DNA from: Arthrobacter ruber
Lineage (GTDB): Bacteria; Actinomycetota; Actinomycetes; Actinomycetales; Micrococcaceae
Length of the DNA: 64,000 nt
NCBI RefSeq assembly: GCF_002954225.1
Contig: NZ_PPTH01000015.1
Location: 248,001-312,000, forward strand
Direction: 5' to 3'
Shown in pieces: positions 10,808 through 18,863 of the stretch. The notes beneath the pieces were generated by a model. The model had not been told where the DNA came from and searched no databases. It saw only the letters and a program-made list of their open reading frames with translations. The position numbers and the translations under genes are program-made. Within the stretch, counting starts at the first letter, position 1; each line of letters starts with the position of its first letter.

Positions 10808-11905
10808 ATGAGCTCCCTCGAGTGCGACGTCCTGATCATCGGCGGCGGGATCGCCGGCCTCTCGCTGGCGTCCGCGCTGGCCCCGTTCTCGAGCGTGGTC
10901 CTGGTCGAGGCGGAGCCCACGCTCGGGTACCACACCTCGTCGCGCTCGGCCCGCCAGCTCATCCCGAGCTACGGGCCCGAGCCGGTCCTGGACCTGACCC
11001 GGCGCACCCTCGACCTGCTCTCCGGCGTGGAATCCTCCACCGGGCTGCCGCTCACCGTGCCGCGGTCCTTCCTGCTCATCGGGTCGGAGGCCGACGTCGC
11101 GGGCAACACCAGTCCGGCGATGCGTCCCGTGTCCCACGCCGAGGCCCTCGAGCTGTGCCCGCAGCTGCGGCCCGGCTCGTTCGAGGCGGCCGCCATCGAC
11201 ACGGCCTGCGTGGGCACCGACACCGACCTCCTCCTCGAGTACCACCGCAGGAGCGCGAGCGACGACGGCGTCATCATCCTCACGGGCGCGCCCGTGACGG
11301 CCGCACGCTACGACGGCGCCGGCTGGAGCGTCCGCGCCGGGTACCGCAGCATCAGCGCCGAGGTGGTGGTGGACGGGGCCGGCGCCTGGGCCGACAGCGT
11401 CGCGGACCTGTGCGGGGTCGCCCCCCAGGGTCTGGTCCCGCTGCGGCGGACGGCGGCGATCGTCGCCGCCGAGAACGCGCCCCCGGTCGGCACGCCCATG
11501 GTGGCCGCCGCGGACGAGTCGTTCTACTACCGGCCCGACGCCCGGGGCGTGCTCATCTCGCCGAGCGAGGCCGAGCCCGACGAACCGGGCGACGCCCAGC
11601 CGCACCCGGGCGACGTCGAGCGGCTCATCGACCACCTGGCCACCGTCACCACCCTGGGCATCACGACCGTCCACCGATCCTGGACGGGCCTGCGGACCCA
11701 GCGGGCCTCCGGGCTGCCGGTGGTCGGATTCGACCCCGGCCACCCCGGCTTCTTCTGGCTCGCCGGACAGGGGGGATACGGCTTCCAGTCGTCGTCGGGC
11801 ATCGCCGAACTGGCGACGGTCCTCCTGACCGGGGCCGACCCCGCCGATCTCGGCGCCGACCTCGAGAGCATCACCGCCGCCGCGACGGCGCTCCGGCCGG
11901 GCTGA
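10808..11905 (+). CDS. FAD-dependent D-amino-acid oxidase/glycine oxidase-like oxidoreductase
   Basis: 365 residues of the DAO superfamily. The N-terminal Rossmann motif CDVLIIGGGIAGLSLASAL binds FAD, followed by VLVEAEPTLGYHTSSRSARQL. The mid-part VVVDGAGAWADSVADLCG and the C-terminal GFFWLAGQGGYGFQSSSGIAELAT are the usual second FAD contacts. Probable reaction: oxidation of an amine or amino acid to an imino acid with peroxide formation; the substrate is unknown. Single gene with an apparently leaderless start, upstream of the antiporter pair. Confidence 0.87.
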   Translation: MSSLECDVLIIGGGIAGLSLASALAPFSSVVLVEAEPTLGYHTSSRSARQLIPSYGPEPVLDLTRRTLDLLSGVESSTGLPLTVPRSFLLIGSEADVAGNTSPAMRPVSHAEALELCPQLRPGSFEAAAIDTACVGTDTDLLLEYHRRSASDDGVIILTGAPVTAARYDGAGWSVRAGYRSISAEVVVDGAGAWADSVADLCGVAPQGLVPLRRTAAIVAAENAPPVGTPMVAAADESFYYRPDARGVLISPSEAEPDEPGDAQPHPGDVERLIDHLATVTTLGITTVHRSWTGLRTQRASGLPVVGFDPGHPGFFWLAGQGGYGFQSSSGIAELATVLLTGADPADLGADLESITAAATALRPG

Positions 11906-12098
11906 GACCTGCCCATCCGACCGGCCGGCCCGCGACCGGCGATCCCGGGGGGATACCGCCGTCCGCCCGGCACCCGGTCGTGGAGCAGCGCAGCCGTCGA
12001 GGAGCCCCACCCGCAACGTCGGGAAGCCCGCTTCGACGCCCTCAGCGAACGGAAGCCCCACCAGCGCCCTGCCCCGCGATCCGCCGCCGGAGCAGGTC

Positions 12099-12104
12099 TA
12101 GGAT
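12099..12104 (+). promoter_or_regulatory. -10 box, leaderless start of khtT-like gene
   Basis: TAGGAT ends 6 nt before the ATG at 12111, with no ribosome site between. Confidence 0.45.
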
Positions 12105-12110
12105 GGGCGC

Positions 12111-12593
12111 ATGAACGTCATCGAAACACGCCTTCCCGGCATCGGAGTGCGGCGCGAGATCGTCACCGGCTCCGGTCGCAGGGTAGGGATCGTCGCCCAG
12201 CGGGACGGCGATCTGGACCTCATCATCTCCAAGGCGACGGACCCGGACGCCTGCGTGGCCTCCATCCCGCTCACCCCCGACGAGGCGGCGACCATCGGCA
12301 ACCTGCTGGGCTCGCGGCAGCTCGTCGCCCAGCTGACGGAGGAGCACCGCGACCTCCCCGGGGTGTCCACGCGACAGTTCCTGATCGAGCCCGGCTCGCC
12401 CTTCGACGGCCATCCCCTCGCGGCCACCCGGATGCGCTCGCGCTCCGGCGCGTCGCTGGTCGCCGTCCTGCGCTCGGGCCAGGTGCAGGCCTCGCCCACG
12501 CCCGACTTCACGCTCGTTGCCGGTGACCTGCTGGTGGTGGTGGGCACGTCCGAAGGCCTCGACGCCGCGGCGGACATCCTGCGCAACGGCTGA
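12111..12593 (+). CDS. TrkA-C (RCK_C) domain protein, KhtT-like antiporter regulator
   Basis: 160 residues. The N-terminal half (MNVIETRLPGIGVRREIVT, then LDLIISKATDPDA) matches KhtT-like regulators. The second half (about 75-157) is a TrkA-C domain: FLIEPGSPFDGHPLAATRMRSRSGASLVAVLRSG, then FTLVAGDLLVVVGTSEGLDAA. In Bacillus, KhtT gates the KhtU K+/H+ antiporter, and the RCK_C domain can bind c-di-AMP; both are family knowledge, not shown here. It precedes the antiporter gene by 7 nt, which fits a two-gene regulator-transporter unit. Confidence 0.85.
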   Translation: MNVIETRLPGIGVRREIVTGSGRRVGIVAQRDGDLDLIISKATDPDACVASIPLTPDEAATIGNLLGSRQLVAQLTEEHRDLPGVSTRQFLIEPGSPFDGHPLAATRMRSRSGASLVAVLRSGQVQASPTPDFTLVAGDLLVVVGTSEGLDAAADILRNG

Positions 12594-12600
12594 GCGGCCT

Positions 12601-13794
12601 GTGCACACGACCGCTCTGACCCTGATCGAACTCGGCGCCATCCTCCTGTTCCTCGGCATCCTCGGGCGGCTCGCCGGCCGGATCGGACTCTCGCCGATCC
12701 CGCTCTACCTCATCGGAGGACTGTTCTTCGGGCAGGGCGGCATCATCGAACTCGAGGGCGTCATCGAGTTCAGCGAGGTGGCCAGCGAGATCGGCATCGT
12801 CCTGCTGCTGCTCATGCTCGGTCTCGAGTACACGGCGAAGGAACTCGTCACCGGTCTGCGCCAGTCGTGGTCGGCGGGGATCGTCGACTTCGTCCTCAAT
12901 TTCACACCCGGCGCGCTCGTCGCCGTCATCCTCGGCTGGGGTCCCGTCGCCGCGCTCGTCATGGGCGGGGTCACCTACATCTCCTCGTCGGGGATCGCCG
13001 CGAAGGTCATGGAGGACCTGGGGCGGCTCGGCAACCGCGAGACGCCCACGGTCCTCGCGATCCTCGTGTTCGAGGATCTCGCGATGGCCGTCTACCTGCC
13101 GGTGCTCACCGCGGTCCTGGCGGGGCTGAGCTTCGCCGGCGGGCTCGGCACCGTGGGGATCTCCCTGCTCGTGGTGACCCTCGTGCTGGTGGTCGCCCTG
13201 CGGTGGGGGAACGTCGTCTCCGCGGTGGTCGACAGCGCCGACCGCGAGGTCTTCCTCCTGACCCTCATCGGTGCGGCCCTCCTCGTCGCAGGACTCGCCT
13301 CGGCCCTGCAGGTCTCGGCGGCCGTGGGCGCGTTCCTGCTCGGGATCGCCATCTCGGGTGCTACGGCGGAGAACGCGGCGCGCGTCCTCGAACCCCTGCG
13401 GGACCTCTTCGCGGCCATCTTCTTCGTCGTCTTCGGGCTGAACACCGATCCGGCATCCATCCCTCCCGTGCTCGCTGTCGCCCTGCTCCTGGCGGTCGTC
13501 ACCTCGGCCACCAAGATCGCGACCGGCTGGTGGGCCGCCCGGCGGCAGGGGATCGGGCCGAAGGGCCGGGCACGTGCCGGCACCGCGCTCGTGGCGCGTG
13601 GCGAGTTCTCGATCGTCATCGCCGGGCTCGCGGTGACCTCCGGCGCCGTGATCCCGGATCTCGCCGCACTGGCCACCACGTACGTGCTGCTCATGGCCGT
13701 CCTCGGGCCCGTCCTCGCGCGTGTCGCCGAGCCGGGCATGGAGCTGCTGGAGCGACTGCCGCGACGGCGTCGCAGCACGGCGCCCGTGGCCTGA
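12601..13794 (+). CDS. CPA2-family K+(Na+)/H+ antiporter, KhtU-like
   Basis: 397 residues from a GTG start 7 nt after the regulator gene. Membrane protein with about 12 hydrophobic spans from LTLIELGAILLFLGILGRL onward. The conserved transport core is visible: VLAILVFEDLAMAVYLPVL (the ED pair in helix 5-6) and ISGATAENAARVLEPLRDLFAAIFFVVFGL. It ends without a cytoplasmic TrkA-N domain, so regulation must come from the separate TrkA-C protein. Likely role: potassium/pH homeostasis at the cytoplasmic membrane. It converges with the siderophore-interacting protein gene across a strong hairpin. Confidence 0.9.
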   Translation: MHTTALTLIELGAILLFLGILGRLAGRIGLSPIPLYLIGGLFFGQGGIIELEGVIEFSEVASEIGIVLLLLMLGLEYTAKELVTGLRQSWSAGIVDFVLNFTPGALVAVILGWGPVAALVMGGVTYISSSGIAAKVMEDLGRLGNRETPTVLAILVFEDLAMAVYLPVLTAVLAGLSFAGGLGTVGISLLVVTLVLVVALRWGNVVSAVVDSADREVFLLTLIGAALLVAGLASALQVSAAVGAFLLGIAISGATAENAARVLEPLRDLFAAIFFVVFGLNTDPASIPPVLAVALLLAVVTSATKIATGWWAARRQGIGPKGRARAGTALVARGEFSIVIAGLAVTSGAVIPDLAALATTYVLLMAVLGPVLARVAEPGMELLERLPRRRRSTAPVA

Positions 13795-13832
13795 CCGGCC
13801 GACGGCGGATCGGCGGGGCAGCGACCCCCTGG

Positions 13833-13857
13833 CACGCGCCCCGGTACGGGGCGCGTG
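13833..13857. terminator. Bidirectional hairpin terminator
   Basis: Perfect 11-bp arms (13833-13843 and 13847-13857) around the loop GTA, exactly between the convergent antiporter gene and the reverse gene ending at 13858. No T-tract, as often in high-GC actinobacteria. Confidence 0.65.
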
Positions 13858-14703
13858 TCAGTCGTCGAGGATCTTGCCGATCGGCTCCCGCTTCTCCGCC
13901 TGGAACGTGTCCTCCTCGCGCCCGTACGCCCAGTAGCCCGAGAGCGAGACCTGCGAACGGGCGAGGCCCTTGTCCGTGAACAGGACGTCGCGCAGTGCCT
14001 TCATGGCGCCCCGCTCGCCGTGCACGAACGCGTCCACCCGGCCCTCGGGCCAGGGGCCGGCGGCGACGGCGTCGGCGAGGAGCGTCGTGGTGCCGGCCGG
14101 CTGCCCGTCGCGGAGCAGCCAGTGCAGCTCCACGCCGGCGGGTGCTGCCAGGTCGATGATCTCCGCGGCGCTGTCCACCTCGAGGTAGGCGTGCCCGACG
14201 GCGGCGGGGTGCAGCGCCTCGAGGCCGGCGGCGATCGCGGGCAGCGCGGAGTCGTCGCCCACGAAGAGGTGCCAGTCGGCGTCCTGGTCGGGGGACCACT
14301 TGCCGGAGGGTCCCATCAGCACCAGGGGCTCGCCCGGCACCGCCGCCGCCGCCCACGGGCCGGCGATACCGGCGTCGCCGTGCACCACGAAGTCGATCGC
14401 GAGCCGTTGCGACGCCGCATCGAGCCAGCGGATGGTGTAGGTGCGCTTCACCGGCCGGTCGTCCGCGGGGAGCTCCTCCTTCAGGGCCGCGAGGTCGTAC
14501 GGCGGCACGAGCCCGAGTCCGGGCTTCGCGAACAGCAGCTTGGCGTACTTGTCCGTCGCGTCGCATTCCTGCAGGTCGGCGAACCCCGGTCCACCGGCGA
14601 CCACCCGGACCAGGTGGGGGCTCAGCCGGTGCGTCTCCAGCACGGTGAGGACCGCCTGCGGACGGGGCGGCTTGCGGGAGGGCGCGGACGCGGGCGAGGA
14701 CAT
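13858..14703 (-). CDS. Siderophore-interacting protein (FAD/NAD(P)H ferric-siderophore reductase)
   Basis: 281 residues. An N-terminal FAD-binding barrel (VLETHRLSPHLVRVVAGGPGF; KRTYTIRWLD is the R-x-Y-T/S flavin motif) is followed by a SIP C-terminal domain (WHLFVGDDSALPAIAAGLEAL; WAYGREEDTFQAEKREPIG). It should release iron from imported ferric siderophores by reduction. The start chosen is the ATG at 14703, preceded by GAAGGAAG at 7 nt; an in-frame codon at 14745 would add 14 residues. No siderophore transporter is next to it. Confidence 0.9.
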   Translation of the reverse strand: MSSPASAPSRKPPRPQAVLTVLETHRLSPHLVRVVAGGPGFADLQECDATDKYAKLLFAKPGLGLVPPYDLAALKEELPADDRPVKRTYTIRWLDAASQRLAIDFVVHGDAGIAGPWAAAAVPGEPLVLMGPSGKWSPDQDADWHLFVGDDSALPAIAAGLEALHPAAVGHAYLEVDSAAEIIDLAAPAGVELHWLLRDGQPAGTTTLLADAVAAGPWPEGRVDAFVHGERGAMKALRDVLFTDKGLARSQVSLSGYWAYGREEDTFQAEKREPIGKILDD

Positions 14704-14748
14704 GGAGGGTGCTTCCTTCTGCAGGGGATGAGGCAACCCTAACAAGCT

Positions 14749-16371
14749 TCACTGGAGGGGCGCTGGGAGCTCCCCATGCACCGCGGCGAGCAGGGAGCCG
14801 TCGTCGACCAGCAGTCGCGCGGCCTCGATCTCGGGCGCCAGGTAGCGGTCCGTCCCCGGGCCCTCGACGTCCTGCCGCAGGCGGCGCCGGACGGCGGTGA
14901 TCGGGGCGGCGCTGCGGTACCCGGGGGCACCGCCGTCGCGCATGTCCAGTGCCCTCGCCGCGGTCAGGATCTCGATGGCGAGCACGCGCGTAAGACCGTC
15001 GACGGCCCTGCGCAGCTTGAGCCCGGCGGCCCAGCCCATGGACACGTGGTCCTCCTGCATCGCGGAGGAGGGGATGGAGTCCACGGACGCAGGGTACGCG
15101 AGCCGCTTGAGCTCGGAGACGATGCCCGCCTGCGTGTACTGCGCGATCATGTGCCCGGAGTCGACGCCGGGGTCGTCCGCGAGGAAGGCGTTGAGCCCAT
15201 GGCTGCGGGCCTTGTCGAGGAAGCGGTCGGTCCGGCGCTCGCTCATGGAGGCGACGTCTGCGACGGCGATCGCGAGGAAGTCCAGGACGTAACCCACGGG
15301 GGCACCGTGGAAGTTGCCGTTGGACTCGATGCGGCCGTCGGGCGTGACCACCGGGTTGTCGATCGCGGACCCCAGTTCGACGGAGGCCACTGCGTCGGCA
15401 TGGGCGAGCGTGGCGCGCGCGGCCCCGTGGACCTGGGGTGCGCAGCGCAGCGAGTAGGCGTCCTGGACCCGCGTGAACCGGTGGCGTCCGGTCCCGGAGG
15501 TCAGCTGCTCGGCGATGAGCGGCGAGTCGGAGAGCAACGCCCGGATGTTCGCGGCCGACGCCACCTGCCCGGGGTGCGGCCGCAGGGCGTGGAGGTCCTC
15601 GGCGAACACGGCGTCGGTGCCGAGCAGCCCCTCGACGCTCATCGCGGCCGCCAGGTCCGCCGTCGCGAGCAACCGGTGCAGGTCCGCCGAGGCGAGGACC
15701 AGCATGCCGAGCATGCCGTCCGTCCCGTTGATGAGCGCCAGACCCTCCTTCTCGCGGAGCTCCACGGGGGTGATCCCGGCGGCGGCGAGGGCGACATCGG
15801 CGGGCACGAGCGCCCCAGCGCCGTCGCGGACCGTTCCCTCGCCCATGAGCGCCAGGGCCACGTGCGAGAGCGGTGCGAGATCACCCGAGCAGCCCAGCGA
15901 TCCGTACTCGCCGATCACCGGGGTGATGCCGGCGTCGAGCATCGCCGCGTAGGTGGTGGCGACGACGGGACGGACCCCGGTGCGGCCCGTGGCGAGGGTC
16001 GAGAGCCGACCGAGCATCAGGCCCCGCACCACCTCGCGGTCCACCTCGGCGCCGGAGGACGCCGCGTGGCTGCGGATCAGGCTGCGCTGGAGCTGCGTGC
16101 GCTGGTCGAGCGGGATGTGCCGGGTGGCGAGGGCCCCGAAACCCGTCGAGACGCCGTAGTGCGGGGTGCCGTCGTCGACCAGTGCTTCGATGACCCCGCG
16201 GGACGCCTCCATCGCGGCCAGCGCGTCCGGCGCCAGGGTGACCCGTGCGCCGTGACGGGCCACGGCGACGACGTCGGCGGGGGACAGGGGGCCGGTGCCG
16301 ACAGTGACGGGACCAGTGACGGGACCAGTGACGGGACCAGTGACGGGACCAGTGACGGGGGGCTGGGACAC
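14749..16371 (-). CDS. hutH: Histidine ammonia-lyase
   Basis: 540 residues; removes ammonia from L-histidine to give urocanate, the first step of the hut pathway. The MIO cofactor region is GSLGCSGDLAPLSH with Cys161-Ser162-Gly163, so the first residue is Cys rather than the commoner Ala. Other signatures are YGVSTGFGALATRHI (72-86), NGTDGMLGML and DPGVDSGHMIAQY. The GTG start places a four-fold VTGP repeat in the N-terminus, coded by a 12-bp tandem repeat. The valines there are GTC, so no internal start bypasses it. Divergent from iclR across 102 bases that contain a candidate operator. Confidence 0.96.
   Translation of the reverse strand: MSQPPVTGPVTGPVTGPVTGPVTVGTGPLSPADVVAVARHGARVTLAPDALAAMEASRGVIEALVDDGTPHYGVSTGFGALATRHIPLDQRTQLQRSLIRSHAASSGAEVDREVVRGLMLGRLSTLATGRTGVRPVVATTYAAMLDAGITPVIGEYGSLGCSGDLAPLSHVALALMGEGTVRDGAGALVPADVALAAAGITPVELREKEGLALINGTDGMLGMLVLASADLHRLLATADLAAAMSVEGLLGTDAVFAEDLHALRPHPGQVASAANIRALLSDSPLIAEQLTSGTGRHRFTRVQDAYSLRCAPQVHGAARATLAHADAVASVELGSAIDNPVVTPDGRIESNGNFHGAPVGYVLDFLAIAVADVASMSERRTDRFLDKARSHGLNAFLADDPGVDSGHMIAQYTQAGIVSELKRLAYPASVDSIPSSAMQEDHVSMGWAAGLKLRRAVDGLTRVLAIEILTAARALDMRDGGAPGYRSAAPITAVRRRLRQDVEGPGTDRYLAPEIEAARLLVDDGSLLAAVHGELPAPLQ
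16309..16356. repeat. 4 x 12-bp tandem repeat within hutH N-terminus
   Basis: Four perfect copies of GGGACCAGTGAC (as read on the + strand), followed on the hutH-proximal side by a partial copy (16301-16308). On the hutH strand each unit reads GTC ACT GGT CCC, giving the peptide VTGP; unit gain or loss keeps the frame. Confidence 0.95.
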
Positions 16372-16425
16372 GGTCTGCCTCGGTTCCTGCGGTGCTCACC
16401 GCTATTGCCATTGGGTGGAAAGGAC

Positions 16426-16443
16426 GTTTCAATAAGTGAAAAC
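16426..16443. promoter_or_regulatory. Candidate IclR/HutR operator between hutH and iclR-hutUFI
   Basis: Inverted repeat TTTCA-ATAAG-TGAAA (16427-16441), flanked by G and AC, in an AT-rich island of the 102-bp divergent spacer. IclR-family proteins bind short inverted repeats next to their own genes. The site could control hutH and the iclR-hut operon together. Confidence 0.5.
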
Positions 16444-16473
16444 TACGGTAGGTCCAAACGCAAGGAGGCGAGC

Positions 16474-17163
16474 ATGGCGGAATCCTCGACCCGCACCGTG
16501 GAGCGCGCCCTCGTGCTCCTCGGTGCCGTGTGCGACGCCGGGTCGCTCACCCTCGCCGACGCCGCGCGGGAGGCCGAGCTCTCGGCGTCGACGGCGCTCC
16601 GACTCCTGCGCACCCTCGAGGGCACGGGCTTCGTGCGGCGCGACGCGCTCGGCGCGTACCGGCCGGGCCTGCGCGTGGTGCAGCTCGGTGCGCAGGCGCT
16701 CGGTCACGAGTCGCTCGTCTCCCTCGCGGAACCCGCCCTCGACCGCCTCGTCGAGCAGACCGGCGAGTCGGCGTACCTGAGCGTGCCCTCGCACGACGGC
16801 GAGGGCGTGTACCTCGCGATGCGCGAGGGCACCCACTCGGTCCGGCATGCCAGCTGGGTGGGCCGCAGCATCCCGCTGGGCGGGACCGCCGTCGGCGCAG
16901 TCCTCACGGGGGGACCGCCGGCCGACGGCTTCGTCGTCGTGCGGGACGGCGTCGAGACCGACGTCACCGCGATCGCCGCACCCGTCTCACCCGGCGGCCG
17001 CGCCGTCGCGGCCCTCAGCGTGGTGGTCCCCAGCTACCGCATCACCGCGGCGGAGGCCCGGCGCTTCGGGATGCTCGTCGCGCACGAGGCGGCGTCCCTC
17101 CTCACCCCACCAGCCCCGGACGCGTGCGCCGTCGTCCTCGACCCCCAGGGAGAACCGGCATGA
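16474..17163 (+). CDS. IclR-family regulator of histidine utilisation (compact form)
   Basis: 229 residues, ATG behind AAGGAGG (16462-16468). The N-terminal winged HTH is clear ([48 protein letters not shown]). The C-terminal effector domain retains [34 protein letters not shown] and [26 protein letters not shown], but the helical segment normally between them (about 40 residues) is nearly absent. First gene of the operon: its TGA overlaps the hutU ATG by 4 nt. It probably senses a histidine breakdown product; that ligand is inferred from position only. Confidence 0.88.
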   Translation: MAESSTRTVERALVLLGAVCDAGSLTLADAAREAELSASTALRLLRTLEGTGFVRRDALGAYRPGLRVVQLGAQALGHESLVSLAEPALDRLVEQTGESAYLSVPSHDGEGVYLAMREGTHSVRHASWVGRSIPLGGTAVGAVLTGGPPADGFVVVRDGVETDVTAIAAPVSPGGRAVAALSVVVPSYRITAAEARRFGMLVAHEAASLLTPPAPDACAVVLDPQGEPA

Positions 17164-18836
17164 CGAACACTCCGAACCCCAGACACGATCCCTCCCGCTC
17201 CGTCCGGGCGGCCCGCGGCACGAAGTTGACCGCGAAGAGCTGGCAGACGGAGGCGCCACTGCGCATGCTCATGAACAACCTCGACCCCGAGGTGGCCGAG
17301 CGGCCCGAGGACCTGGTGGTCTATGGCGGCACGGGCCGCGCGGCGCGCAGCTGGGACGCGTACGACGCCATCGTGCGCACGCTGGAGACCCTCGAGGACG
17401 ACGAGACGCTCCTGGTGCAGTCGGGGAAACCCGTCGGCGTCTTCCGCACCAACCCGTGGTCGCCGCGCGTGTTGCTCGCCAACTCCAACCTCGTGGGCGA
17501 CTGGGCCACCTGGCCCGAGTTCCGCCGCCTCGAGGCCGAGGGCCTCATGATGTACGGGCAGATGACGGCGGGCTCCTGGATCTACATCGGCACGCAGGGC
17601 ATCCTCCAGGGCACCTTCGAGACCTTCGCGGCGATCGCCCGCAAGCGGTTCGGCGGCACCCTCGCCGGCACCCTGACCCTCACCGGGGGCTGCGGCGGCA
17701 TGGGCGGCGCCCAGCCGCTCGCCGTCACCCTCAACGGCGGCGCCGTCCTGATCGTCGACGTCAGCGAGGCCCGCCTGCGCCGCCGGGTCGCCAAGCGCTA
17801 CCTGGACACGGTCGCGGACACGCTCGACGACGCCGTCGCGCAGGTCCTCGCGGCGAAGCGCGACAGGCGCGCCCTGTCCGTGGGCGTCGTCGGCAACGCC
17901 GCGACCGTCTTCCCGGAGCTGCTGCGCCGGGGGCTGGACGTCGACATCGTCACCGACCAGACCTCGGCCCACGACCCGCTCAGCTACCTGCCCGAGGGCA
18001 TCGCCCCCGACGAGTGGGAGCGCGAGGCGGCGGCCGACCCCGAGGGCTTCACCAAGAAGGCGCAGTCCTCCATGGCCCTCCACGTCGAGGCGATGGTCGG
18101 CTTCCTCGACGCCGGGGCGGAGGTCTTCGACTACGGCAATTCCATCCGCGACGAGGCCCGCACGGGCGGGTACGGGCGCGCGTTCGACATCCCCGGCTTC
18201 GTCCCCGCCTACATCCGCCCGCTGTTCTGCGAGGGGCTGGGCCCGTTCCGCTGGGTGGCGCTCTCGGGGGACCCGGCGGACATCGCCGTGACGGACGCCG
18301 CCCTCAAGGAGCTGTTCCCTGACAACGGGCACCTGCACCGCTGGCTCGATGCCGCCGCCGAGCACGTGGAGTTCGAGGGCCTGCCCGCGCGGATCTGCTG
18401 GCTCGGGTACGGGGACCGCGCGAAGGCCGGGCTGCTCTTCAACCGGCTCGTGGCCGAGGGCAGGGTGTCCGCGCCCATCGTCATCGGCCGCGACCACCTC
18501 GACTCCGGCTCCGTCGCCTCGCCCTACCGCGAGACCGAGGCCATGGCGGACGGTTCGGACGCCGTCGCCGACTGGCCGCTCCTGAACGCCCTGCTCAACA
18601 CCTCCTCCGGGGCCACCTGGGTGTCCATCCACCACGGCGGCGGCGTGGGGATCGGCCGGTCCATCCACGCCGGGCAGGTCTCGGTGGCCGACGGGACCGA
18701 CCTCGCCGCGCAGAAGCTCGAACGCCTCCTGACCAACGATCCGGGCATGGGCGTGATCCGGCACGTCGACGCCGGCTACGGACGCGCCCGCGAGGTGGCC
18801 GCCGAGCGGGGCGTGCGCATCCCCATGGACTCCTGA
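17160..18836 (+). CDS. hutU: Urocanate hydratase
   Basis: 558 residues, the usual urocanase length; adds water to urocanate to give imidazolonepropionate, using tightly bound NAD+ as an electrophile. Diagnostic segments are [68 protein letters not shown] and [18 protein letters not shown]. All lie in the expected order with no gaps. The ATG overlaps the regulator stop as ATGA, so it is translationally coupled to iclR. Confidence 0.98.
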   Translation: MTNTPNPRHDPSRSVRAARGTKLTAKSWQTEAPLRMLMNNLDPEVAERPEDLVVYGGTGRAARSWDAYDAIVRTLETLEDDETLLVQSGKPVGVFRTNPWSPRVLLANSNLVGDWATWPEFRRLEAEGLMMYGQMTAGSWIYIGTQGILQGTFETFAAIARKRFGGTLAGTLTLTGGCGGMGGAQPLAVTLNGGAVLIVDVSEARLRRRVAKRYLDTVADTLDDAVAQVLAAKRDRRALSVGVVGNAATVFPELLRRGLDVDIVTDQTSAHDPLSYLPEGIAPDEWEREAAADPEGFTKKAQSSMALHVEAMVGFLDAGAEVFDYGNSIRDEARTGGYGRAFDIPGFVPAYIRPLFCEGLGPFRWVALSGDPADIAVTDAALKELFPDNGHLHRWLDAAAEHVEFEGLPARICWLGYGDRAKAGLLFNRLVAEGRVSAPIVIGRDHLDSGSVASPYRETEAMADGSDAVADWPLLNALLNTSSGATWVSIHHGGGVGIGRSIHAGQVSVADGTDLAAQKLERLLTNDPGMGVIRHVDAGYGRAREVAAERGVRIPMDS

Positions 18837-18863
18837 GCACCCGATCCGAAGGAAGATAGCACC

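Noticed and set aside
16309-16356. Tandem repeat as CRISPR-like array
   Set aside because: Units are 12 bp, adjacent without spacers and inside the hutH reading frame.
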